A DNA stretch of 64,000 nucleotides from Hyphomonas oceanitis SCH89 (GCF_000685295.1 NZ_ARYL01000006.1:62001-126000); one strand, 5' to 3'. Counted from the first letter of the stretch, positions 9,282-17,310 are shown. A program made the numbers and translations. The notes: generated from the sequence alone by a model not told the origin.

Positions 9282-10931
9282 ATGAAATATCTGCTGACAG
9301 GTGTTGCCGCCATAGCTTTGCTTACGGCATGCGGCGACAAAAACAAGGACAAGGATGGCGCCAGCCCGGCCGGAATCGAACTTTCCGACAGCAAGCTGCC
9401 AGGGGTCAAACTCCGTAAAGGAGACCCAGCCACGGCTCCCGCAGTGCTGAGTGCATTTTCGCTCGACCACTCGGGCAAGGGCCGCGTCAGCTTTACCGGC
9501 AGTGAGGTCAAAGGCGCCAAGGCCGTCTTCAAGAACGTCACGCTCGTTTCCGCCGAAGAGGTCACCGATGCCGAAGGCGTCGCCGATGATGGCGAACTCA
9601 ACCTCAAGGGCTCAGACCTCAAAGCCGCAGAAATGAGCTTCGAAGGCCTCGGCATGCTGAACGGCAAGCCGAACTTCTCCAAGATTGTCCTCTCGGATGT
9701 CAGCTTCGTCCCGAAAGACCCGGAAGAGAACCACGGCTCCAGCAAGATCAAGTCGATGGAACTGGTCAACCCGTCGCCGGAAACCGCCGCCTGGATCGCC
9801 AGCCTGTTCGGCAAGGGCGAAGCTATGGACATGCCCGAAGGCAAGGCGCTCGCCTTTGACCTCTGGTCGATGAAGGACGTGAACTTCAAGATCGACGAGG
9901 AAGAAGGCCAGAAGGGCGATTTCGTCATTTCCTCGGTCGACGTGCTCGGCATGAAGGACGAGAAAGCGGCGCAGATGGGCCTCAAGGGCCTGAAGCTCAA
10001 CATGATCGACCCCACCGACGATACAGATCTGAAAGCCAGCCTCGGCGGTGTTGATCTGCGCGGTGTGAACCTCGCCGTGCTGAAAGGCATGAGCGCAGAC
10101 GAAGCCGGCAGCGGCGCCGTCGCCAGCATGCTGGAAGTCTTCCAGAACGATCCGGCCAATCCGGGCTATGACTCGGTCCTCATCGACGACCTGAAAGTCG
10201 CTGTCTCCGGCGCTGATTTCGACATGCCGAAGCTGGCCTCCAAGGTCTCGCGCGACAAGAAGGGCCGCGCCGTCAAAGTCGTCACCGATCCGTTCAAGAT
10301 GACGCTCGGCACCAGCGAAGGCGAACTCGGCGAGAAACTCGGCGCCCAGCTGGCCCTGCTCGGCTATGAAAAGCTGGAGCTCAGCGGCCAGGGCGAACAG
10401 ACCTATGATCCTGACAAGGACATGGTCACCATCGCCAAAGGCAAGAATTTCTGGAAACTGGATGACGGTTTCCGGATTGATTTCTCCGGCCAGTATGAAG
10501 GCGCCAGCGCCATGGCCGCTGCCCAGGCCAAGGCCACCGCAGCCGAAACGCCGGTCGATCCCGGCGCCATGATGCAGGACGCGCTGGACAAGATGCTGAT
10601 CCATAACTTCCAGCTCGCCATCGATGATGACGGTTTCCTCGCACGCGGCTTTAATGCCTATGCGGCCCAGTCCGGTCAGGATCCGCAACAGCTGCGCAGC
10701 CAGGTTGCCGGCATGATGGCGATGGCCCCGATGATGGCGGCGCAGTCTGGCGTCGACCCGGAACTGGTCACGGAAGCGGCCACCGCGCTGTCTTCCTTCG
10801 TCACCGATCCGAAGACACTGACGCTCACGCTGGCGCCCGCCAAGCCGGTGCGTCTGGCTGACTTCGCCGAGATGGAAGACCCCTCGGCGCTGACCAAGAC
10901 CGCGCTCGGCTTTTCCGCCAAGAACGAATAG
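9282..10931 (+). CDS. Large hypothetical lipoprotein
   Basis: This is a 549-residue protein with a clear lipoprotein signal (lipobox LTAC, Cys17) followed by an Asp/Lys-rich linker. The body consists of many short alternating-hydrophobic segments such as VSFTGSEVKGAKAVFKNVTL and LNLKGSDLKAAEMSFEGLGM, suggesting a long beta-rich or beta-helical fold. A helix-rich Ala/Met segment follows at about 405-515. I do not recognise a named domain. Residue +2 after Cys is Gly, so no inner-membrane retention signal is seen and outer-membrane anchoring is plausible. AAGGGAC precedes the ATG. A strong terminator follows, so it may be monocistronic. Confidence 0.8.
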   Translation: MKYLLTGVAAIALLTACGDKNKDKDGASPAGIELSDSKLPGVKLRKGDPATAPAVLSAFSLDHSGKGRVSFTGSEVKGAKAVFKNVTLVSAEEVTDAEGVADDGELNLKGSDLKAAEMSFEGLGMLNGKPNFSKIVLSDVSFVPKDPEENHGSSKIKSMELVNPSPETAAWIASLFGKGEAMDMPEGKALAFDLWSMKDVNFKIDEEEGQKGDFVISSVDVLGMKDEKAAQMGLKGLKLNMIDPTDDTDLKASLGGVDLRGVNLAVLKGMSADEAGSGAVASMLEVFQNDPANPGYDSVLIDDLKVAVSGADFDMPKLASKVSRDKKGRAVKVVTDPFKMTLGTSEGELGEKLGAQLALLGYEKLELSGQGEQTYDPDKDMVTIAKGKNFWKLDDGFRIDFSGQYEGASAMAAAQAKATAAETPVDPGAMMQDALDKMLIHNFQLAIDDDGFLARGFNAYAAQSGQDPQQLRSQVAGMMAMAPMMAAQSGVDPELVTEAATALSSFVTDPKTLTLTLAPAKPVRLADFAEMEDPSALTKTALGFSAKNE

Positions 10932-10955
10932 GCCCCGGCCTTATCCCTCTGAATC

Positions 10956-10991
10956 GCGCGCGTTTCCCGCTGGAGACGCGCGCTTTTCTTT
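10956..10991 (+). terminator. Rho-independent terminator after the lipoprotein gene
   Basis: GCGCGCGT (10956-10963) pairs with ACGCGCGC (10976-10983), with an inner TCC/GGA extension, and is followed by TTTTCTTT. Confidence 0.8.
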
Positions 10992-11021
10992 ATCCGCCGC
11001 TCAGGGCATAGGCTTGTTTCC

Positions 11022-11843
11022 ATGAAGATTGCATTTTTCGGAGACGTCGTTGGCAAGCCCGGCCGGGCCGCCGTGCTGGAGCACCTGCCGGGCCTGAAGG
11101 CGCGCCTGCGGCTCGATTTCGTTGTCGTGAATGCCGAGAATTCGGCGGGCGGTTTCGGCCTCACCGAATCCATCGCCAATGATTTCTTCGGTGCCGGTGC
11201 CGATTGCCTCACGCTTGGCGACCATGCCTGGGACCAGCGCGAGGCCCTCACCTATATCCAGCGCGAGCCGCGCCTGCTGCGCCCGCTGAACTATCCGCTT
11301 GCCGCCAATGCGCCGGGCAAGGGCGCCCATCTCTATGCCCTGCCAGACGGGCGCCGCGTCGGCGTCATTCAGGCGCAGGGCAACGTCTTCATGCGCCAGA
11401 CACTGGTCAATCCGTTCGAGGCCGTTGATGCCGCGCTCGATTCCATGCCGCTGGGCGCAGTGGCCGATGCCATCATCGTCGACATGCATTGCGAGGCAAC
11501 CTCCGAGAAAATGGCCATGGGCCACCATTGCGATGGCCGCGCCAGCCTCGTCGTCGGCACGCACACCCATGTGCCCACAGCCGACACAATGATCCTCGAA
11601 AACGGCACCGCCTACCAGACCGATGCCGGCATGTGCGGCGACTATGACAGCGTTATCGGCATGCAGAAGCAGAACTCCCTCACCCGCTTCATCACCCAGC
11701 TCCCCGGCGAACGCTACCAGCCCGCCCTCGGCGACGGCACGATGTGCGGCACCTATGTCGAAACCGACGACAAGACCGGATTAGCCCTCCGCATAGAACC
11801 CATCCGCATGGGCGGCCGCTTAAGCGAGCAGGTTCCGGCCTAG
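11022..11843 (+). CDS. YmdB-like metallophosphoesterase (TIGR00282 family)
   Basis: This 273-residue cytoplasmic protein belongs to the YmdB calcineurin-like phosphoesterases. The metal-site motifs are in the expected order: FFGDVVGKPGR near the start, VNAENSAGG, LGDHAWDQ, VDMHCEATSEK and VGTHTHVPTAD. The Bacillus homologue hydrolyses cyclic nucleotides (2',3'-cAMP and possibly cAMP) and affects biofilm and motility decisions. Whether that role holds here is unknown. The protein has the usual family length. The 3' flank begins with a palindromic repeat that could also act as a weak terminator. Confidence 0.9.
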   Translation: MKIAFFGDVVGKPGRAAVLEHLPGLKARLRLDFVVVNAENSAGGFGLTESIANDFFGAGADCLTLGDHAWDQREALTYIQREPRLLRPLNYPLAANAPGKGAHLYALPDGRRVGVIQAQGNVFMRQTLVNPFEAVDAALDSMPLGAVADAIIVDMHCEATSEKMAMGHHCDGRASLVVGTHTHVPTADTMILENGTAYQTDAGMCGDYDSVIGMQKQNSLTRFITQLPGERYQPALGDGTMCGTYVETDDKTGLALRIEPIRMGGRLSEQVPA

Positions 11844-11867
11844 CCAAACGCCCCCCAAATACCACAT

Positions 11868-11885
11868 TCCCGGCGAAAGCCGGGA
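11868..11885. repeat. Small palindromic repeat, hairpin with GAAA loop
   Basis: TCCCGGC and GCCGGGA flank a GAAA tetraloop just after the ymdB-like gene. Similar GAAA-looped palindromes are common dispersed intergenic elements in alphaproteobacteria (from general knowledge). Confidence 0.6.
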
Positions 11886-11921
11886 CCTCATGCAATTAAA
11901 GAACTTCACCCTACCCCCGAA

Positions 11922-11943
11922 GACCCCTGCGCAGGCAGGGGTC
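11922..11943. repeat. Palindromic repeat, shared core with 42155-42172
   Basis: The element has arms GACCCCTGC and GCAGGGGTC. Its 18-bp core CCCCTGCGCAGGCAGGGG recurs exactly at 42155-42172, about 30 kb away, which shows that it is a dispersed element. Confidence 0.75.
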
Positions 11944-11990
11944 CATGACCCGCCCTCTCCAAACAGTGCTTTAAGGAAAGTTCCGTCCAT

Positions 11991-12014
11991 GGATACCTGC
12001 CTACGCAGGTATCC
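11991..12014. repeat. Palindromic repeat
   Basis: A perfect 10-bp inverted repeat, GGATACCTGC / GCAGGTATCC, with a four-base loop. It lies 50 bp from the preceding palindrome, within the same gene-free stretch. Confidence 0.7.
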
Positions 12015-12129
12015 CCGGCTGAGAGCAAGTCCCCCAAAGGGGCTCGTCCTGAGCGAAGCCTGTCCTCGCGAAGGCGGGGATCGAAACACGCGCCCCATGC
12101 GACGAAATGAAGAAGCCGGCGCACAGTCC

Positions 12130-12219
12130 CGTAGGGTGCATTAAGGCCAGAGGCCGCAATGCACCGTCTTTGCGGCGGGTGCAGAATGGTGCATTGCGCT
12201 ACGCTTAATGCACCCTACG
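12130..12219. repeat. 90-bp REP-like nested inverted repeat
   Basis: The outer arms are CGTAGGGTGCATTAAG (12130-12145) and its exact complement at 12204-12219. The inner arms are CGCAATGCACC-type (12155-12165) and GGTGCATTGCG (12188-12198). The CGTAGGGTG tip recurs at 12907-12915. Elements with a GTAGGGTG tip resemble REP sequences mobilised by RAYT (TnpA-REP) transposases in other bacteria. No such transposase gene is present in this window. Confidence 0.75.
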
Positions 12220-12292
12220 CTCGCTATGATATGAGTAATATGAGTATTGTTACCCCGAAGGAGCATTTTATGATTCATCATGGCAAAAAACA

Positions 12293-12661
12293 ATGAACAG
12301 AGCGGAATTTCTGCTTAAACTAGAAGAGTATCTGGCTCAGGAAGCCGAATTGTCCGAAGAAGAGGCCGACTTTGCTTTGGCCTCGTTGGAGCACATGGCA
12401 CCGAATTCTGATCTCAGTGATATTATTTATTATGGCGATAAAGACCGAAACGCGTCGGAGATCGTTGATGAGGCTCTTTTGAGGCAGGCACTTTGGAATT
12501 CAGGCGGTCGTGAATCAGTTCGAGAGCGGATCAAGCAGCTAATGAAGGAAACGCTCGCAGACCAAAACGCCACGGTAGCTAAAATCTATTCCGCCCAAGC
12601 GATTTTAAAAAGTTTGGAGCGAGAGGAGCAAGAAGAAGCGAAGTCTCCCCAGGAATCGTAG
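12293..12661 (+). CDS. Hypothetical acidic protein, AT-rich orphan
   Basis: This 122-residue soluble protein is of unrecognised family. It is strongly acidic and helix-rich, with a charged C-terminal tail (LEREEQEEAKSPQES). Its base composition is far from the neighbourhood: 24 of 60 bases in 12421-12480 are G or C, against well over 60 percent in surrounding genes. No classical ribosome site precedes the ATG. It is flanked on both sides by palindromic repeats. This suggests acquisition by transfer, but the low GC could also mark a poorly expressed gene. Confidence 0.6.
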   Translation: MNRAEFLLKLEEYLAQEAELSEEEADFALASLEHMAPNSDLSDIIYYGDKDRNASEIVDEALLRQALWNSGGRESVRERIKQLMKETLADQNATVAKIYSAQAILKSLEREEQEEAKSPQES

Positions 12662-12704
12662 GGGGGCCAATGCGCGCACTCTTTCCATTACGCACAGACC
12701 TATG

Positions 12705-12752
12705 CCCACCTTATCCAACCCGATTCCCGCCCATGCCATACTGTCCCGCATG
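12705..12752 (+). promoter_or_regulatory. Leader/promoter block, copy A
   Basis: This 48-bp block matches copy B (12962-13009) at 39 positions with no gap, and both end exactly at an ATG. A -10-like CATACT (12737-12742) stands 7 bases before the ATG, which would place transcription start at or next to the start codon (leaderless). The downstream frame in this copy looks degenerate. Confidence 0.5.
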
Positions 12753-12907
12753 ACTGGCAGCCGCGACTTCATCACCTATGGGCTCTTACAGGCGTGCTAC
12801 GCGCTCCGTGGCCGGTGCCAGCTGAAAGAGTTGGCGGTCGGACGACGTTCGAGATACATCATGTTACGGAACTACAATTTGGTGGATCGGTATATGATTG
12901 AGCGAGC

Positions 12908-12938
12908 GTAGGGTGGGTTGAGCATCGCGATACCCACC
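12908..12938. repeat. REP-like hairpin
   Basis: GTAGGGTGGGTTGAGC begins the element. GGTGGGT (12912-12918) pairs with ACCCACC (12932-12938). It shares its CGTAGGGTG tip with the repeat at 12130. Confidence 0.65.
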
Positions 12939-12961
12939 ACCATCACGCACCCTCCCTCTCC

Positions 12962-13009
12962 CCCACCTTATCCAACCTGAATCCCGCCCGGCCTATACTG
13001 GCCGCCATG
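12962..13009 (+). promoter_or_regulatory. Leader/promoter block, copy B
   Basis: This is the second copy of the block described at 12705-12752. It carries a TATACT (12994-12999) 7 bases before the ATG at 13007, with no ribosome site between, consistent with a leaderless transcript. Confidence 0.5.
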
Positions 13010-13603
13010 ATCAATCCGTCCGCCTTCGTCAGTCACGGCATCGCCCAGGCGCAACGCGCGCTGGCGAACGTCGCCGTTATCACGAACGCGCACCTCAACC
13101 CCTCCACCCTGAAACGCACCCTCGCGCAGCGCGCCCGCGCCGAACTTGCCCGGCTCGAAATTATTATCCGGCGCCTGCTCGTGCTCATGGCCCTCGGTCT
13201 CGTGCTGCCGCCGGTCCCTGTTCGGGCATCGTCCGGGCATCATTCGGATACCGAGCGCGTCGAGACGAAAGCCTCGAGCCGCCCCACCGGCCTGTCGCCC
13301 CGCATTATGGGGCCAGACATGGACAGGGACGGGCTTGCGACTGCGGCACGGTCCTGCGGACCCGTTCAGGCCGCCCCGATCCTCGCGCGCCTCGCAGCGC
13401 TGCAGGAACTGCTCGCCGCCCCTGAAGCTCACGCCAAACGCCTCGCCCGCACACTGGAGCGCCAGCGCAAGGCCGGCGAACCCGCGCCCATGGCGCTTCC
13501 CATGACCCGCACCCACCGCATGCCGACGGAGCTTGGCGCCATCGCCACGGCCCTGCCGGAACTGCTGCGTGCGGCGTTCAAAAGCTGGGAAAGCTCGGGC
13601 TGA
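13007..13603 (+). CDS. Hypothetical basic protein with one hydrophobic segment
   Basis: This 198-residue protein is of unrecognised family. It is rich in Arg and Ala. A single hydrophobic stretch (about 59-72, IIIRRLLVLMALGLVLPPV) follows an Arg-rich helix, so it may be a single-pass membrane protein with its C-terminal part outside the cytoplasm. The middle (75-120) is likely disordered and the C-terminus is helical. No Shine-Dalgarno sequence is visible; the ATG directly follows a -10-like TATACT. Codon use matches the GC-rich neighbourhood, which supports a real gene. Confidence 0.6.
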   Translation: MINPSAFVSHGIAQAQRALANVAVITNAHLNPSTLKRTLAQRARAELARLEIIIRRLLVLMALGLVLPPVPVRASSGHHSDTERVETKASSRPTGLSPRIMGPDMDRDGLATAARSCGPVQAAPILARLAALQELLAAPEAHAKRLARTLERQRKAGEPAPMALPMTRTHRMPTELGAIATALPELLRAAFKSWESSG

Positions 13604-13677
13604 ATCCGACAGTCAATCAGACCAGTTTGCCGGGCATCGCAGGATGGTCCGGTCGCCCGCGCAACCCTCAAACAGGC

Positions 13678-14124
13678 TCAGTCCGATCCAATGCTGCGGA
13701 GTGATATCAGCGCCAGTTTGGCCTCTTCATAGGCGTCTCCCGGGAACCTGGCCTCGACCTGTCCCTGAGCCCTTTGCCAAAGGGGATAGGCTTTTTCGAG
13801 GATTTGCGCGCCAGCGGTCGTCAGGTCGATTTTCCGTTTCCGGGCCGGGCCTTCCTTGCCGCGTATCACATAGCCGGCGTCTTCAAGCGGCTTCAGATTC
13901 CGGGTCAGGCTGGTGCGGTCAATGTTCAGCCACTGGCCAATCTCGCTGATCGATTCAGGCTTCATGCGGCCAATCGTGATCAGCAGCGTGAATTGCGTAA
14001 TGGTCAGGCCCACTGGCCTCAGCGCATCGTCAAAGTGCCGCGTTATCACGCGCGCCGTGCCAAGTGTTCGCACTGCTGCGCAACGTCCCGCCACATCATC
14101 GAAAAGATCGTCCATCTTGGTCAT
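13678..14124 (-). CDS. MarR family transcriptional regulator
   Basis: This 148-residue dimeric winged-helix repressor is of the usual MarR length. The helix-turn-helix lies at about 55-80 (ISEIGQWLNIDRTSLTRNLKPLEDAGYV) and the wing follows with KEGPARKRKIDLT. I prefer the ATG at 14124; a GTG 15 bases upstream (14139) is also possible, and neither has a ribosome site. The bases at 14128-14139 (GTGAATATACAC) match their own reverse complement at 10 of 12 positions and could be an autoregulatory operator. Its target gene is not evident, since no intact divergent gene lies next to it. Confidence 0.85.
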   Translation of the reverse strand: MTKMDDLFDDVAGRCAAVRTLGTARVITRHFDDALRPVGLTITQFTLLITIGRMKPESISEIGQWLNIDRTSLTRNLKPLEDAGYVIRGKEGPARKRKIDLTTAGAQILEKAYPLWQRAQGQVEARFPGDAYEEAKLALISLRSIGSD

Positions 14125-14203
14125 GATGTGAATATACACGACGAGTGGGGCTTACCCAAGCCAACAAATACCGGCCTGACGCCTTGATAGCCCCTCTATA
14201 TAG

Positions 14204-14353
14204 TGTGCATGCACTTTATGGCCAGGATTCCACATCGACGAGACGCCATTCGATCTATGGTCGATCCAGGGCTTTTACCCGCCGCGCGAAGGTACCGAGG
14301 ACGAGAAAAGATGGATCGCCGAAAACAAGCCATCGCCCCGCACACACGCTTGA
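14204..14353 (+). pseudogene. Possible gene relic without start codon
   Basis: Frame 14204-14353 reads as protein-like sequence, including FDLWSIQGFYPPREGTED and EKRWIAENK, with high GC at third codon positions. It has no start codon in frame after the upstream TAG and ends at a TGA. It lies beside marR where a divergent target gene would be expected. I cannot name the family, and chance is not excluded. Confidence 0.3.
14205..14214. promoter_or_regulatory. Palindrome GTGCATGCAC, possible operator
   Basis: A perfect 10-bp palindrome lies directly after a TATATA run (14197-14202), about 80 bp upstream of the marR start. It could be a regulator site, but a palindrome this short can arise by chance. 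Confidence 0.3.
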
Positions 14354-14360
14354 TCTGCAA

Positions 14361-14382
14361 CCCTTCTCGCGAGGGAGAAGGG
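14361..14382. repeat. Small palindromic repeat (CCCTTCTC hairpin)
   Basis: CCCTTCTC (14361-14368) and GAGAAGGG (14375-14382) form a perfect 8-bp stem with a six-base loop, 12 bp beyond the stop of the alkyl sulfatase gene. Palindromes of this wording are widespread between genes in alphaproteobacteria (general knowledge). Confidence 0.6.
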
Positions 14383-14393
14383 GGCAAGACGGC

Positions 14394-16406
14394 CTAAGGC
14401 GTTACCACCGGGAACCAGAAGTCGGGCCGGTCCAGCGTGCCGAAGAAGGCCTGCAGCATGGCCGGATTGCCGCTGACGGTCGCGGCACCTGACTGGAGCT
14501 GTTCCGGCAGCGTCGTCTTGCCAAGGAGCACAAGGTCGAGCACGGAGCGGTCGAGCGTCAGCGTCACGGCGGCATCCTCGACGCTTCCCTCACGCGGCAC
14601 GAGGACAGACTTGCCAAGGTGCAGCGTCATCGCCTCATCCCGGTCCGGGAAGATGAGGTTCACGGCAAAGGGCTCCGCCGTCATTTTCGCCGGATTGTAC
14701 CGGGCCGCGAGCGAGTCCATCAGGTCGATCGATTTGACCGCGCGCAGAAATTCCGGATTGCCGAGCTGCGGATTGCCGAGGCTCGGAATGCCATTGCGCA
14801 GCTCGCTGGCGCCAACCAGGAAATAGCTGCGCCACGCGCCGCTCTCGGCCTGGAAGCCAAGCTGTTCATAGGTCGCGGCCAGCCAGTTGCGGGCGGTCTC
14901 GCTTTCCGGCTCGGCAAAGACGGCATGGTTGAACACTTCCGCCGCCCAGCGATAATCGCCCGCCTCGAACGCCTTCGCGCCAACGGCCAGCGTCGCGTCC
15001 AGCCCGCCCATGGCTTCGACATAACGCGCCGCCGTGACGACATGTGGCAGCTCGTAATACTCGGCCGGGACACCGCCCCACCAGCCGAAATAATACTGGT
15101 ACACAGCCTTGGCATTGTGATTCAGCGTGCCGTAATAGCCGCGCGTGTTGAAGGCATCCGCCGCGCTCTCGAAGGCCGGTTCGGTCACGGCTTCAGCGGC
15201 TTCCGTCATTGTCGCGCCCGCATTCGCTGCGCGCAGGGTCTGGTCATGAACATAGCGATAGATGTCGCGCTGGCCTTCCAGCAACGTATCGACATTCTCT
15301 TCGCCCCAGGTCGGCCAGTGGTGGGAGGCGAAGACAACGTCCGCCTTGTCGCCATAGGTTTCCAGCACATAGTCGATGGCCCGGCTCCAGCCGAGCGCAT
15401 CGCGCACCTTTGCGCCGCGCGGCGTCAGCAGGTTGTGGAACGTGGCAGTGACGACTTCAGCCGTGCAGAGCGCGCGCTTTTCCGGCAGGTAGAACATGAA
15501 TTCCGCAGGGGCTTCGGTGCCCGCCGCATCAATGAACTCGAACGTCACGCCATCAATCACGCGCTGTGTGCCGCGCCCCGAAATCTCTTCGGTCGGCGCG
15601 ATCAGGCTGATCGTGCCTTGTGGCAGGCCGGGGCCGAGGCCTGAACCGACATGCGCCGTCGGGCTGCGCGGAATCGTGTTGCCGAACATGAAGGTCGAGC
15701 GGCGGCTCATCTGGTTGCCCGCGATCAGGTTCTCGCTGACGGCATGCTCAAGAAAGCCAACCGGCGCGAGGATCGGTACATTGCGCTCAGCAGCGTCTTC
15801 CTGGCTCAACACGCCGCGCGCCCCGCCGAAATGGTCCGCATGGCTGTGTGTGTAGAGAAGCCCGGTGACCGGGCGCTCGCCCAGCGTGTCATTGACCAGT
15901 TTCAGTGCCGCGCTGGCGGTCTCCGTGCTGGTCAGCGGATCGACGATGATCCAGCCGGTCTTGCCCTCGATCACGCTCATCACGGAGAGATCATAGCCCC
16001 GCACCTGCCATATGCCGTCGCCGACCTCGAACAGGCCGTGTTCCGCTGCAAGACGCGACTGGCGCCACAGCGACGGGTTCACCGTGTCCGGCGCATCGCC
16101 CTTAAGGAAGTCGAATTGCGGGATGGCCCAGACCACATGGCCGTCCTCGGCGAGAATGGCGGGCGCATCAATATAGGCGATCCGGCCGCGGGCGGCATCT
16201 TCCACATCGCTCTGCTCGTCCAGCGGGAGGCGCGCGGCCAGCGCGGCATTGGCTTCGCGCGTCGCCTCAGTTGCAATACCGGCTTCGGGCGGCGCGGGAA
16301 TAGCAGGAGCTGCGGGCGTTTCGGGCGCAAGCGCCTCAGGGGCAGTTGCCTGGCTGGCGCAGGCTGACAGGGCAATGGCGCATAGCGAAATCATGCAGTG
16401 ACGCAT
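14394..16406 (-). CDS. Alkyl/aryl sulfatase of the SdsA/BDS1 type, MBL fold lipoprotein
   Basis: This 670-residue protein is related to class III alkyl sulfatases, which hydrolyse surfactants such as SDS to alcohol and sulfate. A lipoprotein signal (lipobox LSAC, Cys16) and a Pro/Ala-rich linker precede the metallo-beta-lactamase domain, whose zinc motif THSHADH is at 186-192. The later motifs FASHHWPTWG and HNAKAVYQYYFGWWGG are typical of the family. An alpha-helical dimerisation domain and a C-terminal SCP2-like domain (about 545-670) complete the architecture. Anchoring as a lipoprotein would place the activity in the periplasm or outer membrane. A GGGAG-like site precedes the ATG. Confidence 0.9.
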   Translation of the reverse strand: MRHCMISLCAIALSACASQATAPEALAPETPAAPAIPAPPEAGIATEATREANAALAARLPLDEQSDVEDAARGRIAYIDAPAILAEDGHVVWAIPQFDFLKGDAPDTVNPSLWRQSRLAAEHGLFEVGDGIWQVRGYDLSVMSVIEGKTGWIIVDPLTSTETASAALKLVNDTLGERPVTGLLYTHSHADHFGGARGVLSQEDAAERNVPILAPVGFLEHAVSENLIAGNQMSRRSTFMFGNTIPRSPTAHVGSGLGPGLPQGTISLIAPTEEISGRGTQRVIDGVTFEFIDAAGTEAPAEFMFYLPEKRALCTAEVVTATFHNLLTPRGAKVRDALGWSRAIDYVLETYGDKADVVFASHHWPTWGEENVDTLLEGQRDIYRYVHDQTLRAANAGATMTEAAEAVTEPAFESAADAFNTRGYYGTLNHNAKAVYQYYFGWWGGVPAEYYELPHVVTAARYVEAMGGLDATLAVGAKAFEAGDYRWAAEVFNHAVFAEPESETARNWLAATYEQLGFQAESGAWRSYFLVGASELRNGIPSLGNPQLGNPEFLRAVKSIDLMDSLAARYNPAKMTAEPFAVNLIFPDRDEAMTLHLGKSVLVPREGSVEDAAVTLTLDRSVLDLVLLGKTTLPEQLQSGAATVSGNPAMLQAFFGTLDRPDFWFPVVTP

Positions 16407-16547
16407 ACTGGTTTCCTCTCCCGGATTTTTTTGCAGCTTTCAGGATTTGCCAGCGCTCTGCAAGGGCTGTCGCCGGGGAGCTTGGCGCTTTGGCCATCCT
16501 GCGCTAAAGCGCACGCTTCACGTTTCTGACCCCCCGAAGAGGTTTTC

Positions 16548-17306
16548 ATGGCCGGCCATAGTAAATGGGCAAATATCCAGCACCGTAAAGGCGCGCAGGA
16601 CAAGAAGCGCGCCGTCAAATTTGCGCGCCTGTCGAAAGAGATCACGATCGCGTCAAAAATGGGCGGACCTGACCCGGACGGTAACCCGCGCCTGCGTCTC
16701 GCGATCCAGAACGCCAAGGGCCAGTCGGTCCCGAAGGACAATATCCAGCGCGCCATCGATAAGGGCCAGGGCGGCGGCGGCGATGATTATGTTGATATCC
16801 GTTATGAAGGCTTCGGCCCGGGCGGCGTCGGCATCATTGTCGAGGCCTCGACCGACAACAAGAACCGCACCGCGACCGATGTGCGCTCGGCATTCTCCAA
16901 GAATGGCGGTAATCTCGGTGAAACGGGCTCTGTCTCCTTCAGCTTCGACCAGGTTGGCGAGATCGAATATCCGCTCTCGGTTGGCACCGAGGACGAAGTC
17001 ATGGAAGCCGCAATCCTTGCGGGCGCCTCGGACGTGGAAACGGATGAGGAATCCCACTGGATCTATACGGTGCGTGAAGACCTGCAGACTGTGGCCGATG
17101 CCTTGGCCGAGCATTTCGGCGCAGATGTCGAAGCGAAATCCACGAAACTCATCTGGAAACCGCAGAACAATATCCCGGTCGACGGCGATTCTGCCGACAC
17201 GCTGATGAAGCTGCTCGATGTGCTGGACGAACTCGACGACGTGCAAAACGTCTACGACAATTCCGAGCTGTCGGACGAGGAAGCCGCGCGCCTGTCAGCC
17301 GAATAG
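16548..17306 (+). CDS. YebC/PmpR family protein
   Basis: This 252-residue cytoplasmic protein of full family length begins with the invariant [18 protein letters not shown] and shows the [25 protein letters not shown] block. Homologues have been described as DNA-binding regulators (PmpR in Pseudomonas) and, more recently, as ribosome-associated translation factors. Which applies here cannot be told from sequence. In many bacteria the gene precedes ruvC, but here it converges on the HMG-CoA lyase gene with 4 bp between stops. Confidence 0.95.
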   Translation: MAGHSKWANIQHRKGAQDKKRAVKFARLSKEITIASKMGGPDPDGNPRLRLAIQNAKGQSVPKDNIQRAIDKGQGGGGDDYVDIRYEGFGPGGVGIIVEASTDNKNRTATDVRSAFSKNGGNLGETGSVSFSFDQVGEIEYPLSVGTEDEVMEAAILAGASDVETDEESHWIYTVREDLQTVADALAEHFGADVEAKSTKLIWKPQNNIPVDGDSADTLMKLLDVLDELDDVQNVYDNSELSDEEAARLSAE

Positions 17307-17310
17307 CTGA

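Larger units (their letters stand above)
11844..12292. other. 449-bp gene-free stretch made of palindromic repeats
   Basis: No convincing coding frame is visible. The first 240 bp hold at least three hairpins (11868-11885, 11922-11943, 11991-12014) and a degenerate one near 12050-12080. Then comes the larger nested inverted repeat at 12130-12219. The last 70 bp become AT-rich and should carry the promoter of the orphan gene at 12293. Confidence 0.6.
12662..13006. other. 345-bp stretch without a convincing gene
   Basis: An open frame of up to 69 codons exists (12702-12911, or 53 codons from the ATG at 12750). Its stop falls inside a REP-like repeat, its composition changes midway and no family is recognised, so I do not call it a gene. 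The stretch holds the first copy of a 48-bp block ending in ATG (12705-12752), the REP-like hairpin at 12908-12938 and the second copy of the block (12962-13009). Confidence 0.55.

Noticed and set aside
12702-12911. 69-codon frame after the AT-rich orphan gene
   Set aside because: Its stop falls inside a REP-like repeat, no family is recognised and composition changes midway. At most it is a degenerate remnant behind leader block A.
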